Shown here: positions 25,390 through 33,963 of the stretch, piece by piece | Layout of the letters: each line of letters begins with the position of its first letter | How positions within the stretch are numbered: the stretch's first letter is position 1 | Source: Streptomyces toyocaensis | GTDB lineage: Bacteria > Actinomycetota > Actinomycetes > Streptomycetales > Streptomycetaceae | Assembly: GCF_000725125.1 (NCBI RefSeq) | Contig: NZ_JFCB01000007.1 | Location: 124,001-188,000, forward strand | Direction: 5' to 3' | Length of the DNA: 64,000 bases | Program-made: the position numbers and the translations under genes | Notes under the pieces: model-generated | What the model was told of the DNA's origin: nothing | The model's database searches: none | Seen by the model: the letters and a program-made list of their open reading frames with translations, nothing else

Positions 25390-25464
25390 GGGCCCGTACC
25401 CCAGCAGGCCAGAGGGCGCCGGTTTAGGTCCGGTGTGTCGTGGGTTCGAGTCCCACCGGGCCCA
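25390..25464 (+). tRNA. tRNA-like gene with UAG (Leu, CUA) anticodon and type I variable loop
   Basis: A 75-nt cloverleaf: perfect 7-bp acceptor stem GGGCCCG/CGGGCCC, U8-A9, D-arm with CCC/GGG stem and loop GG, anticodon stem GCCGG/CCGGT with loop TTTAGGT (U33, anticodon UAG, G37), variable loop of 5 nt (GTGTC), and T-arm GTGGG-TTCGAGT-CCCAC. The discriminator is A and no CCA is encoded. The anticodon predicts leucine (CUA), yet bacterial leucine tRNAs normally have a long type II variable arm. It could be an atypical tRNA, a tRNA of other identity, or a non-translating mimic. Confidence 0.75.
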
Positions 25465-25470
25465 CAGGGA

Positions 25471-25513
25471 AAGGAGGCTCGGCCCCTTCGCATCGAAGTG
25501 GCCGAGCCTCCTT
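25471..25513. terminator. bidirectional terminator between tRNA and rdgB
   Basis: AAGGAGGCTCGGCC pairs perfectly with GGCCGAGCCTCCTT, with an inner CTTCG/CGAAG stem. It starts six bases after the tRNA-like gene and ends seven bases before the convergent rdgB stop, so it can serve both. Confidence 0.8.
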
Positions 25514-25520
25514 CATGCCC

Positions 25521-26123
25521 TCAGCCCAGCAGTTCCCGTACCACCGGGACCAGGGCGCGGAAGGCCTTGCCGCGGTGGCTGATGGCGTTCTTCTCGGCGG
25601 GTGTCAGTTCCGCGCAGGTGCGGGTGTCGCCCTCCGGCTGGAGGATCGGGTCGTAGCCGAAGCCGTTCGTGCCGGCGGGGGTGTGGCGCAGGGTCCCGTT
25701 GAGGCGGCCTTCGACCACACGCTCCGTGCCGTCGGGCAGGGCGAGGGCCGCCGCGCAGGCGAAGTAGGCGCCCCGGTGTTCCTCCGCGATGTCGGAGAGC
25801 TGGGCGAGGAGCAGGTCGAGGTTGGCCTTGTCGTCGCCGTGGGTGCCTGCCCAGCGGGCGGAGAAGATGCCGGGGGCGCCGTTGAGGACGTCCACGCAGA
25901 GCCCGGAGTCGTCGGCGACAGCGGGCAGGCCGGTGGCCCGGGCCAGGGCGTGGGCCTTGAGGAGGGCGTTCTCCGCGAAGGTGACGCCGGTTTCCCTGAC
26001 GTCGGGGATGTCGGGGTAGGCGTCGGCGCCGACGAGGTCGTGGGGCAGGCCCGCGTCGGCGAGGATGGAGCGGAGTTCGGTGATCTTCCCGGCGTTGCGG
26101 GTGGCGAGGATCAGGCGGGTCAT
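25521..26123 (-). CDS. rdgB: RdgB/HAM1 non-canonical purine NTP pyrophosphatase
   Basis: A 200-aa house-cleaning pyrophosphatase that hydrolyses dITP, XTP and related noncanonical purine nucleotides to monophosphates. The family start LILATRNAGKITELRSIL is at residue 3, and the DDSGLCVDVLNGAPGIFSARWAG motif carries the catalytic Asp; GFGYDPILQPEGDTRTCAELTPAEKNAISHRGKAFRAL completes the signature. Length equals the family norm. It lies in the rdgB - lipoprotein - rph order. Confidence 0.95.
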   Translation of the reverse strand: MTRLILATRNAGKITELRSILADAGLPHDLVGADAYPDIPDVRETGVTFAENALLKAHALARATGLPAVADDSGLCVDVLNGAPGIFSARWAGTHGDDKANLDLLLAQLSDIAEEHRGAYFACAAALALPDGTERVVEGRLNGTLRHTPAGTNGFGYDPILQPEGDTRTCAELTPAEKNAISHRGKAFRALVPVVRELLG

Positions 26124-26159
26124 GGGCTCCAGTATCCCGGGCTCGTGGGGCGCCCCTGG

Positions 26160-26558
26160 TTACGGGGTGCAGACCTTGGTGAGTTCGCCGGCCGCGTCGG
26201 TGACGGGGCTGACGTCGGGGGTGGTGTCGCCGTTCTCGATGGAGGTGCGGACGTTCTGGACGGCCTTGTCGAGGTCGTCGACGGCCTTGCCGACGTCGGC
26301 GTTGTCGGTCTTGTCGCCGACCTCGCGGAGGTTCTTGTCGATGGAGTCGAGGGATTCCTCGAGCCGGGTGACGTCGTTGCCGGCGTTCTCGACGGCCTGC
26401 TGCATGTCGGTGACGCTGTCGGCGACGGCGTCGGCGGTCTGGACGCAGTCCAGTGCCTTGTCGACGGCGTCGCAGCCGGTGGTGAGTCCGGCGGTCAGCG
26501 CGACGGCCGCCAGGGTGGCGGCGACGGCTGTGGTGCGGCGTCGGCGGCTCGCGGCCAT
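26160..26558 (-). CDS. putative lipoprotein with coiled-coil
   Basis: A 132-aa exported protein. A basic N-terminus (MAASRRRRTTAV) and hydrophobic stretch end in the lipobox LTTGCD, predicting lipidation at Cys29 and attachment to the outer face of the membrane. The mature part is helical with heptad-like repeats (DMQQAVENAGNDVTRLEESLDSIDKNLREV) and two further cysteines, one near the C-terminal end (KVCTP). Function is not recognised. It is placed between rph and rdgB and is probably conserved there in Streptomyces. Confidence 0.8.
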   Translation of the reverse strand: MAASRRRRTTAVAATLAAVALTAGLTTGCDAVDKALDCVQTADAVADSVTDMQQAVENAGNDVTRLEESLDSIDKNLREVGDKTDNADVGKAVDDLDKAVQNVRTSIENGDTTPDVSPVTDAAGELTKVCTP

Positions 26559-26650
26559 GGAAGGTTCCCTCCCTCGTCGGGCCGGTGCGGCCCGGGTCGT
26601 CGGCCGGGCGCCCGGGGATGAGCCGTGCGCCCGTACTGGTTCAGACGCGC

Positions 26651-26685
26651 CGGTGGCCGACGCGGTTGCTCCGCGCCGGCCACCG
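26651..26685 (-). terminator. hairpin after rph
   Basis: CGGTGGCCG and its complement flank a 17-nt loop, 15 bases downstream of the rph stop codon on the minus strand. A TTTT run follows on the plus strand only. Confidence 0.5.
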
Positions 26686-26699
26686 TTTTGGTGTGCCCT

Positions 26700-27437
<738 letters not shown>

Positions 27438-27532
27438 GGCGTCGAGCCTAGCCGTACCTGTGGGTAGGGCCCCTTCCGCGGTGGTGGGGAGGGGCCCTGG
27501 AGGTGTGGCTCGCGCACGGCTGTCGCCGTGGG

Positions 27533-27766
27533 TCACATCATGTCTTCGATCTCGGCCGCTATGGGGTCGGCGTCGGTGCCGATGACGACCTGGATGGCGC
27601 TGCCCATCTTGACGACGCCGTGGGCGCCGGCGGCCTTGAGTGCGGCTTCGTCGACCTTGGCGGGGTCCACGACTTCGGTGCGGAGGCGGGTGATGCAGCC
27701 CTCGATCTCGTCGATGTTGTCGATGCCGCCGAGCCCGGCGACGATCTTCTCAGCCTTGGTGGCCAT
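27533..27766 (-). CDS. nagF: PTS GlcNAc-type EIIB component
   Basis: A 77-aa PTS EIIB protein. The phospho-accepting Cys is in the signature [18 protein letters not shown], and the rest ([35 protein letters not shown]) is the glucose/GlcNAc family EIIB fold. In S. coelicolor NagF carries phosphate to the EIIC permease NagE2 for GlcNAc uptake. It is divergent from nagE1, and the 188-bp gap holds a DasR box. The ATG at [11 protein letters not shown] was chosen as the family start. Confidence 0.92.
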   Translation of the reverse strand: MATKAEKIVAGLGGIDNIDEIEGCITRLRTEVVDPAKVDEAALKAAGAHGVVKMGSAIQVVIGTDADPIAAEIEDMM

Positions 27767-27885
27767 GTTCGTTCTCCCTGATCCGAACCGCTTTGTCGCA
27801 GTAACCCACAGTTGGCCCATCTTTGCGAGCGGTCATGTCGTGGGTGCCGAAGGATGACGTCACGACAGCGGAACCGTCCTGCCCC

Positions 27886-27901
27886 ACTGGTCTACACCAG
27901 C
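27886..27901. promoter_or_regulatory. dre (DasR box) between nagF and nagE1
   Basis: ACTGGTCTACACCAGC matches the DasR-responsive consensus and is nearly palindromic (CTGG TCTACA CCAG). It lies between the divergent nagF and nagE1 genes and could control both. Confidence 0.88.
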
Positions 27902-27954
27902 GGGCGGACTGCCGCCAAACCCGTCATGCCCGCTCGCCGGCGGAAGGGGTGCGG

Positions 27955-29262
27955 ATGAGCGCCGACAGTCCTGCCGGTGCCGAGCCTACGGCCGGTCCCG
28001 CGCGGGAACGATGGAATCGGTTGTTCCAGGGTCTGCAGAAGATGGGGCGCAGCCTGCAGCTGCCGATCGCGGTGCTGCCGGCGGCGGGCATCCTCAACCG
28101 GCTCGGGCAGCCGGACGTGTTCGGGGACGACGGTCTGGGCTGGACGAACGTCTCGAAGGTGATGACGGGCGCGGGGGGTGCCCTGCTGGACGGTTCGCTG
28201 GGGCTGCCGCTGCTGTTCTGCGTGGGTGTGGCCATCGGGATGGCGAAGAAGGCGGACGGCTCGACGGCGCTGGCGGCGGTGGCGGGGTTCCTTGTCTACT
28301 TCAACGTGCTGCGCCAGTTCCCGGAGGACTGCCCGGAGGGGTCGGAGGCGGTGCCGAACGTCGGCTGCCAGTTGACGGACGGGACGGTGACGTCGTACGA
28401 CTACCAGAATCCGGGGGTGTTCGGCGGCATCGTCGTCGGGCTGACGGCGGCGTACTTCTGGCAGCGGTTCCACCGTACGAAGCTGGTGGACTGGCTGGGT
28501 TTCTTCAACGGGCGCCGGCTGGTGCCGATCATCATGGCGTTCGCGGCGATCGTGTTCGCGGCGCTGTGTCTGTGGGTGTGGCCGCCGGTCGGGGCGGCGC
28601 TGGAGAGTTTCAGTGACTGGATGAGCGGTCTGGGCGCCTGGGGGGCGGGGGTGTTCGGCGTGGCGAACCGGGCGCTGCTGGTGGTGGGGCTGCACCAGTT
28701 CCTGAACGTGCCCATCTGGTTCCAGTTCGGCTCGTACACGAAGCCGGACGGCACGGTGGTGCACGGTGACATCAACATGTTCCTGGCGGGTGACCCGGAC
28801 GCGGGGCAGTTCCTGTCCGGGTTCTTCCCGGTCATGATGTTCGCGCTGCCGGCGGCGGCGCTGGCGATCACGCACTGCGCGAGGCCGGACCGGCGCAAGG
28901 AGGTCGGCGGGCTGATGCTGTCGGTGGCGCTGACGTCGTTCGTCACGGGCATCACGGAACCGATCGAGTACTCGTTCCTGTTCGTCGCGCCGCTGCTGTA
29001 CGTGGTGCACGCGGTGCTGACGGGTGTGTCGATGGCGGTGACCTGGGGGCTGGGGGTGCGCGACGGGTTCAGCTTCTCGGCGGGCCTGATCGACTACGTC
29101 ATCAACTGGAATCTGGCGACCCGGCCGTGGGCGATCATCCCGGTCGGGCTGTGCTTCGCGGTGCTGTACTACGTGGTCTTCCGCCTCGCCATCACCAGGT
29201 TCGACCTGAAGACGCCGGGGCGGGAGCCGGAGGACGAGGTGGAGGACACGACGAAGGCGTGA
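27955..29262 (+). CDS. nagE1: PTS EIIC component, GlcNAc family (NagE1)
   Basis: A 435-aa membrane permease of the glucose/GlcNAc PTS superfamily. The N-terminal LFQGLQKMGRSLQLPIAVLPAAGILNRLGQPDVF is diagnostic of EIIC GlcNAc/glucose transporters, followed by ten or so hydrophobic segments; ITEPIEYSFLFVAPLLYVVHA and RDGFSFSAGLIDYVINWNLA follow. It lacks EIIA and EIIB domains. In S. coelicolor NagE1 is a paralogue of the main GlcNAc permease NagE2. It is preceded by a DasR box, and the ATG (MSADSPAG) has GGAAGGGG upstream. Confidence 0.9.
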   Translation: MSADSPAGAEPTAGPARERWNRLFQGLQKMGRSLQLPIAVLPAAGILNRLGQPDVFGDDGLGWTNVSKVMTGAGGALLDGSLGLPLLFCVGVAIGMAKKADGSTALAAVAGFLVYFNVLRQFPEDCPEGSEAVPNVGCQLTDGTVTSYDYQNPGVFGGIVVGLTAAYFWQRFHRTKLVDWLGFFNGRRLVPIIMAFAAIVFAALCLWVWPPVGAALESFSDWMSGLGAWGAGVFGVANRALLVVGLHQFLNVPIWFQFGSYTKPDGTVVHGDINMFLAGDPDAGQFLSGFFPVMMFALPAAALAITHCARPDRRKEVGGLMLSVALTSFVTGITEPIEYSFLFVAPLLYVVHAVLTGVSMAVTWGLGVRDGFSFSAGLIDYVINWNLATRPWAIIPVGLCFAVLYYVVFRLAITRFDLKTPGREPEDEVEDTTKA

Positions 29263-29288
29263 TCCAGCGGGCCGCGCCCGGCTGCCGG

Positions 29289-29319
29289 AGCCCTCGGACC
29301 GTCGTGGTCCGGGGGCTTT
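29289..29319 (+). terminator. nagE1 terminator
   Basis: AGCCCTCGGACC pairs with GGTCCGGGGGCTTT over a 5-nt loop with one G-T pair, 26 bases after the nagE1 stop. Confidence 0.65.
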
Positions 29320-29423
29320 CCGGTGCGCGGCGGACGGTTCCGTTTGACCGCTTCGGGCAGGTACGGTGCGTAGCCCCGCGGTCGCAATTTCACGGGTTCC
29401 TTATACGCCCCCGTCGTGCTAGA

Positions 29424-29455
29424 ACAGGTCTACACCACTAGTGGTGTAGACCACC
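29424..29455. promoter_or_regulatory. paired dre sites upstream of nagE2
   Basis: Two adjacent DasR boxes, ACAGGTCTACACCACT and AGTGGTGTAGACCACC, face each other. Together they form a perfect 26-bp palindrome centred on CTAG at 29439-29440. They end 15 bp before the nagE2 start codon, so bound DasR would block transcription or initiation directly. Confidence 0.9.
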
Positions 29456-29470
29456 ACCGATGGAGGACGT

Positions 29471-30721
29471 ATGAGCACCGCCACCGACTCGGCGGCCCCC
29501 GCGAAGAAGCGGGGATCCGGCCTGTTCCAGGGCCTGCAGAAGGTGGGCCGCAGCCTTCAGCTCCCGATCGCCGTGCTGCCGGCGGCGGGCATCCTGCTCC
29601 GGCTCGGCCAGCCGGACGTGTTCGGCGCCGACGGCTTCGGCTGGGACAAGGTCGCCGCCGTGTTCGCCACCGCCGGCGGCGCGATCTTCGACAACCTGCC
29701 GATGCTGTTCTGCATCGGTGTCGCCATCGGTTTCGCCAAGAAGGCCGACGGCTCCACCGCGCTCGCCGCGCTCGTCGGCTTCCTGGTGTACAGCAACGTC
29801 CTGAAGGCCTTCCCGGTCACCGAGGCGAAGGTGCAGGACGGCGCGGACATAGCCGCCACCTACAACAACCCCGGTGTCCTCGGCGGCATCCTCATGGGTC
29901 TGCTGGCGGCGGTGCTGTGGCAGCGCTACCACCGCAAGAAGCTGGTGGACTGGCTGGGCTTCTTCAACGGCCGCCGGCTCGTCCCGATCATCATGGCCTT
30001 CGTCGGCACCGCGATGGGCGTCTTCTTCGGCCTGGTCTGGGAGCCGATCGGTGAGGGCATCTCGAACGTCGGGGAGTGGATCACCGAGCTGGGCGCCGTC
30101 GGCGCCGGTCTGTTCGGCCTGATCAACCGCGCGCTGATCCCGGTCGGCATGCACCAGTTCGTCAACACCGTCTCCTGGTTCCAGATCGGTGACTTCACCA
30201 ACGCCGCGGGCGAAGTGGTCCACGGCGACCTGAACCGGTTCTTCGCCGGCGACCCGGACGCCGGCCTGTTCATGTCGGGCTTCTTCCCGATCATGATGTT
30301 CGGTCTGCCGGCCGCCGCCATCGCCATCGCGCACGCCGCCCGTCCGGAGCGCCGCAAGGCCGTGATGGGCATGATGATCTCCCTCGCGCTGACCTCGTTC
30401 GTGACCGGTGTGACCGAGCCGATCGAGTTCTCGTTCATGTTCATCGCCCCGGTGCTGTACGCGATCCACGCGGTGCTCACCGCCCTGTCCATGGCGATCA
30501 CCTGGGCGCTCGGTGTCCACGCGGGCTTCACGTTCTCCGCGGGCGTCATCGACTACGGGCTCAACTGGAACCTGGCGACCAAGCCATGGCTGATCATCCC
30601 GATCGGTCTGGTGTTCGCGGCGGTCTACTACGTGGTCTTCCGCTTCGCCATCACCAAGTTCAACCTGCCGACCCCGGGCCGCGAGCCCGACGAGGAGGTC
30701 GAGGACACCACGAAGGTGTGA
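29471..30721 (+). CDS. nagE2: PTS EIIC component, GlcNAc permease (NagE2)
   Basis: A 416-aa GlcNAc EIIC permease. It shares with NagE1 the opening LFQGLQKVGRSLQLPIAVLPAAGILLRLGQPDVF, the loop ITELGAVGAGLFGLINRALIPVGMHQF, VTEPIEFSFMFIAPVLYAIHA, the HAGFTFSAGVIDYGLNWNLA segment and the C-terminal PGREPDEEVEDTTKV. In S. coelicolor NagE2 is the main GlcNAc transporter, working with NagF (EIIB) and Crr (EIIA), and imports GlcNAc as GlcNAc-6-phosphate. Two DasR boxes sit at the promoter. A strong terminator follows. Confidence 0.95.
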   Translation: MSTATDSAAPAKKRGSGLFQGLQKVGRSLQLPIAVLPAAGILLRLGQPDVFGADGFGWDKVAAVFATAGGAIFDNLPMLFCIGVAIGFAKKADGSTALAALVGFLVYSNVLKAFPVTEAKVQDGADIAATYNNPGVLGGILMGLLAAVLWQRYHRKKLVDWLGFFNGRRLVPIIMAFVGTAMGVFFGLVWEPIGEGISNVGEWITELGAVGAGLFGLINRALIPVGMHQFVNTVSWFQIGDFTNAAGEVVHGDLNRFFAGDPDAGLFMSGFFPIMMFGLPAAAIAIAHAARPERRKAVMGMMISLALTSFVTGVTEPIEFSFMFIAPVLYAIHAVLTALSMAITWALGVHAGFTFSAGVIDYGLNWNLATKPWLIIPIGLVFAAVYYVVFRFAITKFNLPTPGREPDEEVEDTTKV

Positions 30722-30737
30722 GCGGTCCTCGCGTGAC

Positions 30738-30788
30738 GCGACGACCGGGGCCCCGGAACCGATTCGGTTCCGGGGCCCCGGTCGTCGC
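30738..30788. terminator. nagE2 / MBL convergent terminator
   Basis: A 23-bp perfect stem (GCGACGACCGGGGCCCCGGA plus ACC) with a 5-nt GATTC loop between two convergent genes; it can act in both directions. Confidence 0.88.
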
Positions 30789-30791
30789 GCC

Positions 30792-31544
30792 TCAGATCTC
30801 GTACGTCGCCCCCGGCGCCGCCAGCCCCACCGGGCCGTCGTACGCCGCGCGGGCGTCGGTGAGGTTGATCTGCGGGTCGGTCCACGGGGGGATGTGGGTG
30901 AGGATCAGGCGGCGGGCACCTGCCCGTGCCGCGGTCTCACCCGCCTCGCGGCCGTTGAGGTGGAGGTCGGGGATGTCCTCCTTGCCGTGCGTGAAGGCGG
31001 CCTCGCACAGGAAGAGGTCGGCGTCGCGGGCGAGGTCGTCGAGCGCGGGGCTGACTCCCGTGTCGCCGGAGTAGGTGAGCACCTTCCCGCCGTGCTCGAC
31101 GCGGATGCCGTACGCCTCGACCGGGTGCGCGACGCGCTCGGTGTGCACGAGGAACGGGCCGATCTCGAAGGTGGACGGCTTGACCGTGTGGAAGTCGAAG
31201 ACCTCGCTCATGGACGAGGCCGAGGGGGTGTCGGCGTAGGCGGTGGTCAGCCGGTGCTCGGTGCCCTCGGGCCCGTAGACCGGCAGCGGGGCGCAGCGGC
31301 CGCCGTCGTGCCGGTAGTAGCGCGCCACGAAGTAGGCGCACATGTCGATGCAGTGGTCGACGTGCAGGTGGCTGAGGAAGATCGCGTCGAGGTCGTAGAG
31401 ACCGCAGTGGCGCTGCAGCTCGCCCAGGGCGCCGTTGCCCATGTCGAGGAGCAGCCGGTAGCCGTCGGCCTCGACGAGGTAGCTCGAGCAGGCCGATTCC
31501 GCGGACGGGAACGACCCCGAGCAGCCGACGACGGTGAGCTTCAT
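30792..31544 (-). CDS. metallo-beta-lactamase fold hydrolase
   Basis: A 250-aa metallo-beta-lactamase superfamily enzyme. The dinuclear zinc motif is clear in LSHLHVDHCIDM (H-x-H-x-D-H), the GDTG of YSGDTGVSPAL supplies the bridging Asp, and ILTHIPPW the late His. The start MKLTVVGCSGSFPSAESACSSYLVE and the short length resemble RNase Z/AtsA-like or cyclic-nucleotide hydrolases. The substrate is unknown. The start is an ATG, with long open frame upstream that looks non-coding. In Streptomyces it lies next to cysM-type genes. Confidence 0.9.
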   Translation of the reverse strand: MKLTVVGCSGSFPSAESACSSYLVEADGYRLLLDMGNGALGELQRHCGLYDLDAIFLSHLHVDHCIDMCAYFVARYYRHDGGRCAPLPVYGPEGTEHRLTTAYADTPSASSMSEVFDFHTVKPSTFEIGPFLVHTERVAHPVEAYGIRVEHGGKVLTYSGDTGVSPALDDLARDADLFLCEAAFTHGKEDIPDLHLNGREAGETAARAGARRLILTHIPPWTDPQINLTDARAAYDGPVGLAAPGATYEI

Positions 31545-31745
31545 GAAGCAGAAACCTCCGCTGGCGGGGTGGAGAGACGGGGGTCGTGCGGTTCGTCGAG
31601 CGTAAGGCGCAAAACCTGTGGTCGCTCCTCCACCAGGGGCCGTTGTGGGCGAACTCACCTGTGCTGTCACCGGTTCGGCTGGAAGCCGCGCACACCGGTG
31701 ACGGGAGGGGCGCGCGGTGGTGGCGCGCGCCGGTACGGTCGGGGC

Positions 31746-31883
31746 ATGCACACGGCCTGGTGGCTCGCGCTCGCCGCGGTGGTCCTGCTCGCGTTGGTCA
31801 CCGCGCTCGTCGACGGCTGGGGACGGGGGCACCGTTCCCGGCGGTCCCGTCGGCGCGGCGGTGACGGACCCGGGAACATGTGA
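31746..31883 (+). CDS. small hydrophobic membrane peptide
   Basis: A 45-aa protein: MHTAWWLALAAVVLLALVTA makes one membrane helix, then an Arg/Gly/Ser-rich tail (HRSRRSRRRGG) faces the cytoplasm. It lies divergent from the MBL gene and convergent with cysM, with a good terminator right after. No function is known; it resembles from memory a small hydrophobic protein conserved at this place in Streptomyces. No strong ribosome-binding site was seen before the ATG. Confidence 0.6.
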   Translation: MHTAWWLALAAVVLLALVTALVDGWGRGHRSRRSRRRGGDGPGNM

Positions 31884-31884
31884 A

Positions 31885-31910
31885 GGGCCGGAGACGCTCG
31901 TCTCCGGCCC
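31885..31910. terminator. terminator of the small ORF
   Basis: GGGCCGGAGACG and CGTCTCCGGCCC form a 12-bp stem with a 2-nt loop directly after the small ORF stop and before the convergent cysM stop. Confidence 0.78.
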
Positions 31911-31929
31911 CTTGTCGTGCGGGGGGGCG

Positions 31930-32886
<957 letters not shown>

Positions 32887-33165
32887 TCAGGCCATACCGC
32901 CGGCCACGGCCGGCAGGATCGTGACGCTGTCGCCGTCGGACAGCTTGGTGTCGATGCCGTCGAGGAAGCGCACGTCCTCGTCGTTCAGGTACACGTTGAC
33001 GAAGCGCCGCAGCTGCGCCCCGTCCACGATGCGCGCCTGGATGCCGGAGTGCCGGGTCTCGAGGTCGGCGAAGAGCTCGGCGAGGGTGTCCCCGCTGCCT
33101 TCCACCGCCTTCTGGCCGTCGGTGTACTGGCGGAGGATGGTCGGGATGCGGACCTCGATGGCCAT
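32887..33165 (-). CDS. cysO: sulfur carrier protein CysO (MoaD/ThiS-like)
   Basis: A 92-aa ubiquitin-fold sulfur carrier. The usual ending of this class is Gly-Gly; here the last residues are VAGGMA, so two residues follow the GG pair, as in Mycobacterium CysO. Family knowledge: those residues are removed by the Mec protease before the C-terminal glycine is thiocarboxylated. It lies directly upstream of cysM and downstream of a leader peptide and hairpin. The start MAIEVRIPTILRQYTDGQKAVEG is standard. Confidence 0.95.
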   Translation of the reverse strand: MAIEVRIPTILRQYTDGQKAVEGSGDTLAELFADLETRHSGIQARIVDGAQLRRFVNVYLNDEDVRFLDGIDTKLSDGDSVTILPAVAGGMA

Positions 33166-33205
33166 GGCTGAGGGCTCCTGTCGGAAGTGTCTGTCGGGGG
33201 TTCGG

Positions 33206-33245
33206 GAGAGCGCGCGGCGGCACGCCGCAGCCCGCCGCGGCTCTC
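33206..33245 (-). terminator. possible attenuator hairpin upstream of cysO
   Basis: On the minus strand, GAGAGCCGCGGCGG and CCGCCGCGCGCTCTC pair with a one-base bulge around an 11-nt loop. It begins 22 nt after the leader peptide stop codon and ends about 40 nt before cysO. There is no U tract, so it could be a factor-aided terminator or a hairpin controlled by the leader ribosome. This is inferred from position. Confidence 0.45.
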
Positions 33246-33267
33246 GGCCGTACGGCGGCAGCGAAGA

Positions 33268-33363
33268 TCAACAGATGGCGCTGTTCAGCCGGCACAGATC
33301 GACGTGCAGCCGCGCCACGAGCAGTGCGCCCGGCGCTGTTTCGCTCACGTCGAGAAGAACCAT
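33268..33363 (-). CDS. cysteine-rich leader peptide upstream of cysO/cysM
   Basis: A 31-residue ORF (MVLLDVSETAPGALLVARLH, then VDLCRLNSAIC). The ending RLHVDLCRLNSAIC is the hallmark of the Streptomyces 'putative leader peptide' found ahead of sulfur-metabolism genes, with its last sense codon being Cys just before UGA. It sits between mec and cysO on their strand, about 100 nt upstream of cysO. Too short for standard ORF calling; identified from the sequence and from memory of the conserved peptide. Probably couples cysteinyl-tRNA supply to expression. Confidence 0.85.
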   Translation of the reverse strand: MVLLDVSETAPGALLVARLHVDLCRLNSAIC

Positions 33364-33459
33364 GCGGTCATCGTATCGATTCCCGGAGGGACTCCCGGAG
33401 TGTGATCTCATTCTTCGGACGCCTCCCTTCCGTCATGCGAGACCCGCAGCCCAGGAGGG

Positions 33460-33882
33460 TCAGTAGGCCTCGACGACCTCGACCTCCTCCTCGGTGATCT
33501 CCCCGTCGAGGATGCGGAACGAGCGGAACTGGAACTCGCCGGCGCCGTCGGTGTCCGCGGTCGAGACCAGGACGTAGTGGGCGCCGGGCTCGTTGGCGTA
33601 GAAGATGTCCGTGCGGGAGGGGTAGGCCTCGGTCGCGGTGTGGGAGTGGTAGATCACCACCGGCTCCTCGTCCCGGTCGTCCATCTCCCGGTACAGCTTC
33701 AGCAGGTCCTGGGAGTCGAACTCGTAGAACGTGGGCGAGCGGGCCGCGTTCAGCATGGGGATGAAGCGCTCGGGGCGGCCGGAGCCCACCGGGCCCGCCA
33801 CCACGCCGCACGCCTCGTCGGGGTGGTCCTCGCGGGCGTGGGCCACGATCCGGTCGTACAGGGCCTGGGTGATGGTCAGCAT
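33460..33882 (-). CDS. mec: Mec-type JAMM metalloprotease (M67)
   Basis: A 140-aa zinc metalloprotease of the JAMM family. The motif HSHTATEAYPSRTD fits H-x-H-x7-S-x-x-D, with the upstream Glu in PDEACGVVAG. Mycobacterial Mec+ cleaves the CysO-cysteine adduct to release cysteine and also processes CysO. Position just upstream of the leader peptide, cysO and cysM supports the same function here. It starts at an ATG with MLTITQALYDRIVAHAREDHPDEACG. Confidence 0.92.
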   Translation of the reverse strand: MLTITQALYDRIVAHAREDHPDEACGVVAGPVGSGRPERFIPMLNAARSPTFYEFDSQDLLKLYREMDDRDEEPVVIYHSHTATEAYPSRTDIFYANEPGAHYVLVSTADTDGAGEFQFRSFRILDGEITEEEVEVVEAY

Positions 33883-33902
33883 GGGGCTCAGGATAAGCAG
33901 AC

Positions 33903-33938
33903 GGGCCGCTCCGTACCGAGGGGTGGTACGGAACGGCC
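33903..33938 (-). terminator. terminator after alanine/glycine symporter
   Basis: GGGCCGCTCCGTACC pairs with GGTACGGAACGGCCC with one mismatch, between the AGCS stop and the mec start. Confidence 0.7.
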
Positions 33939-33963
33939 CGGATGCCGGACGCCTTGAGCGGGG

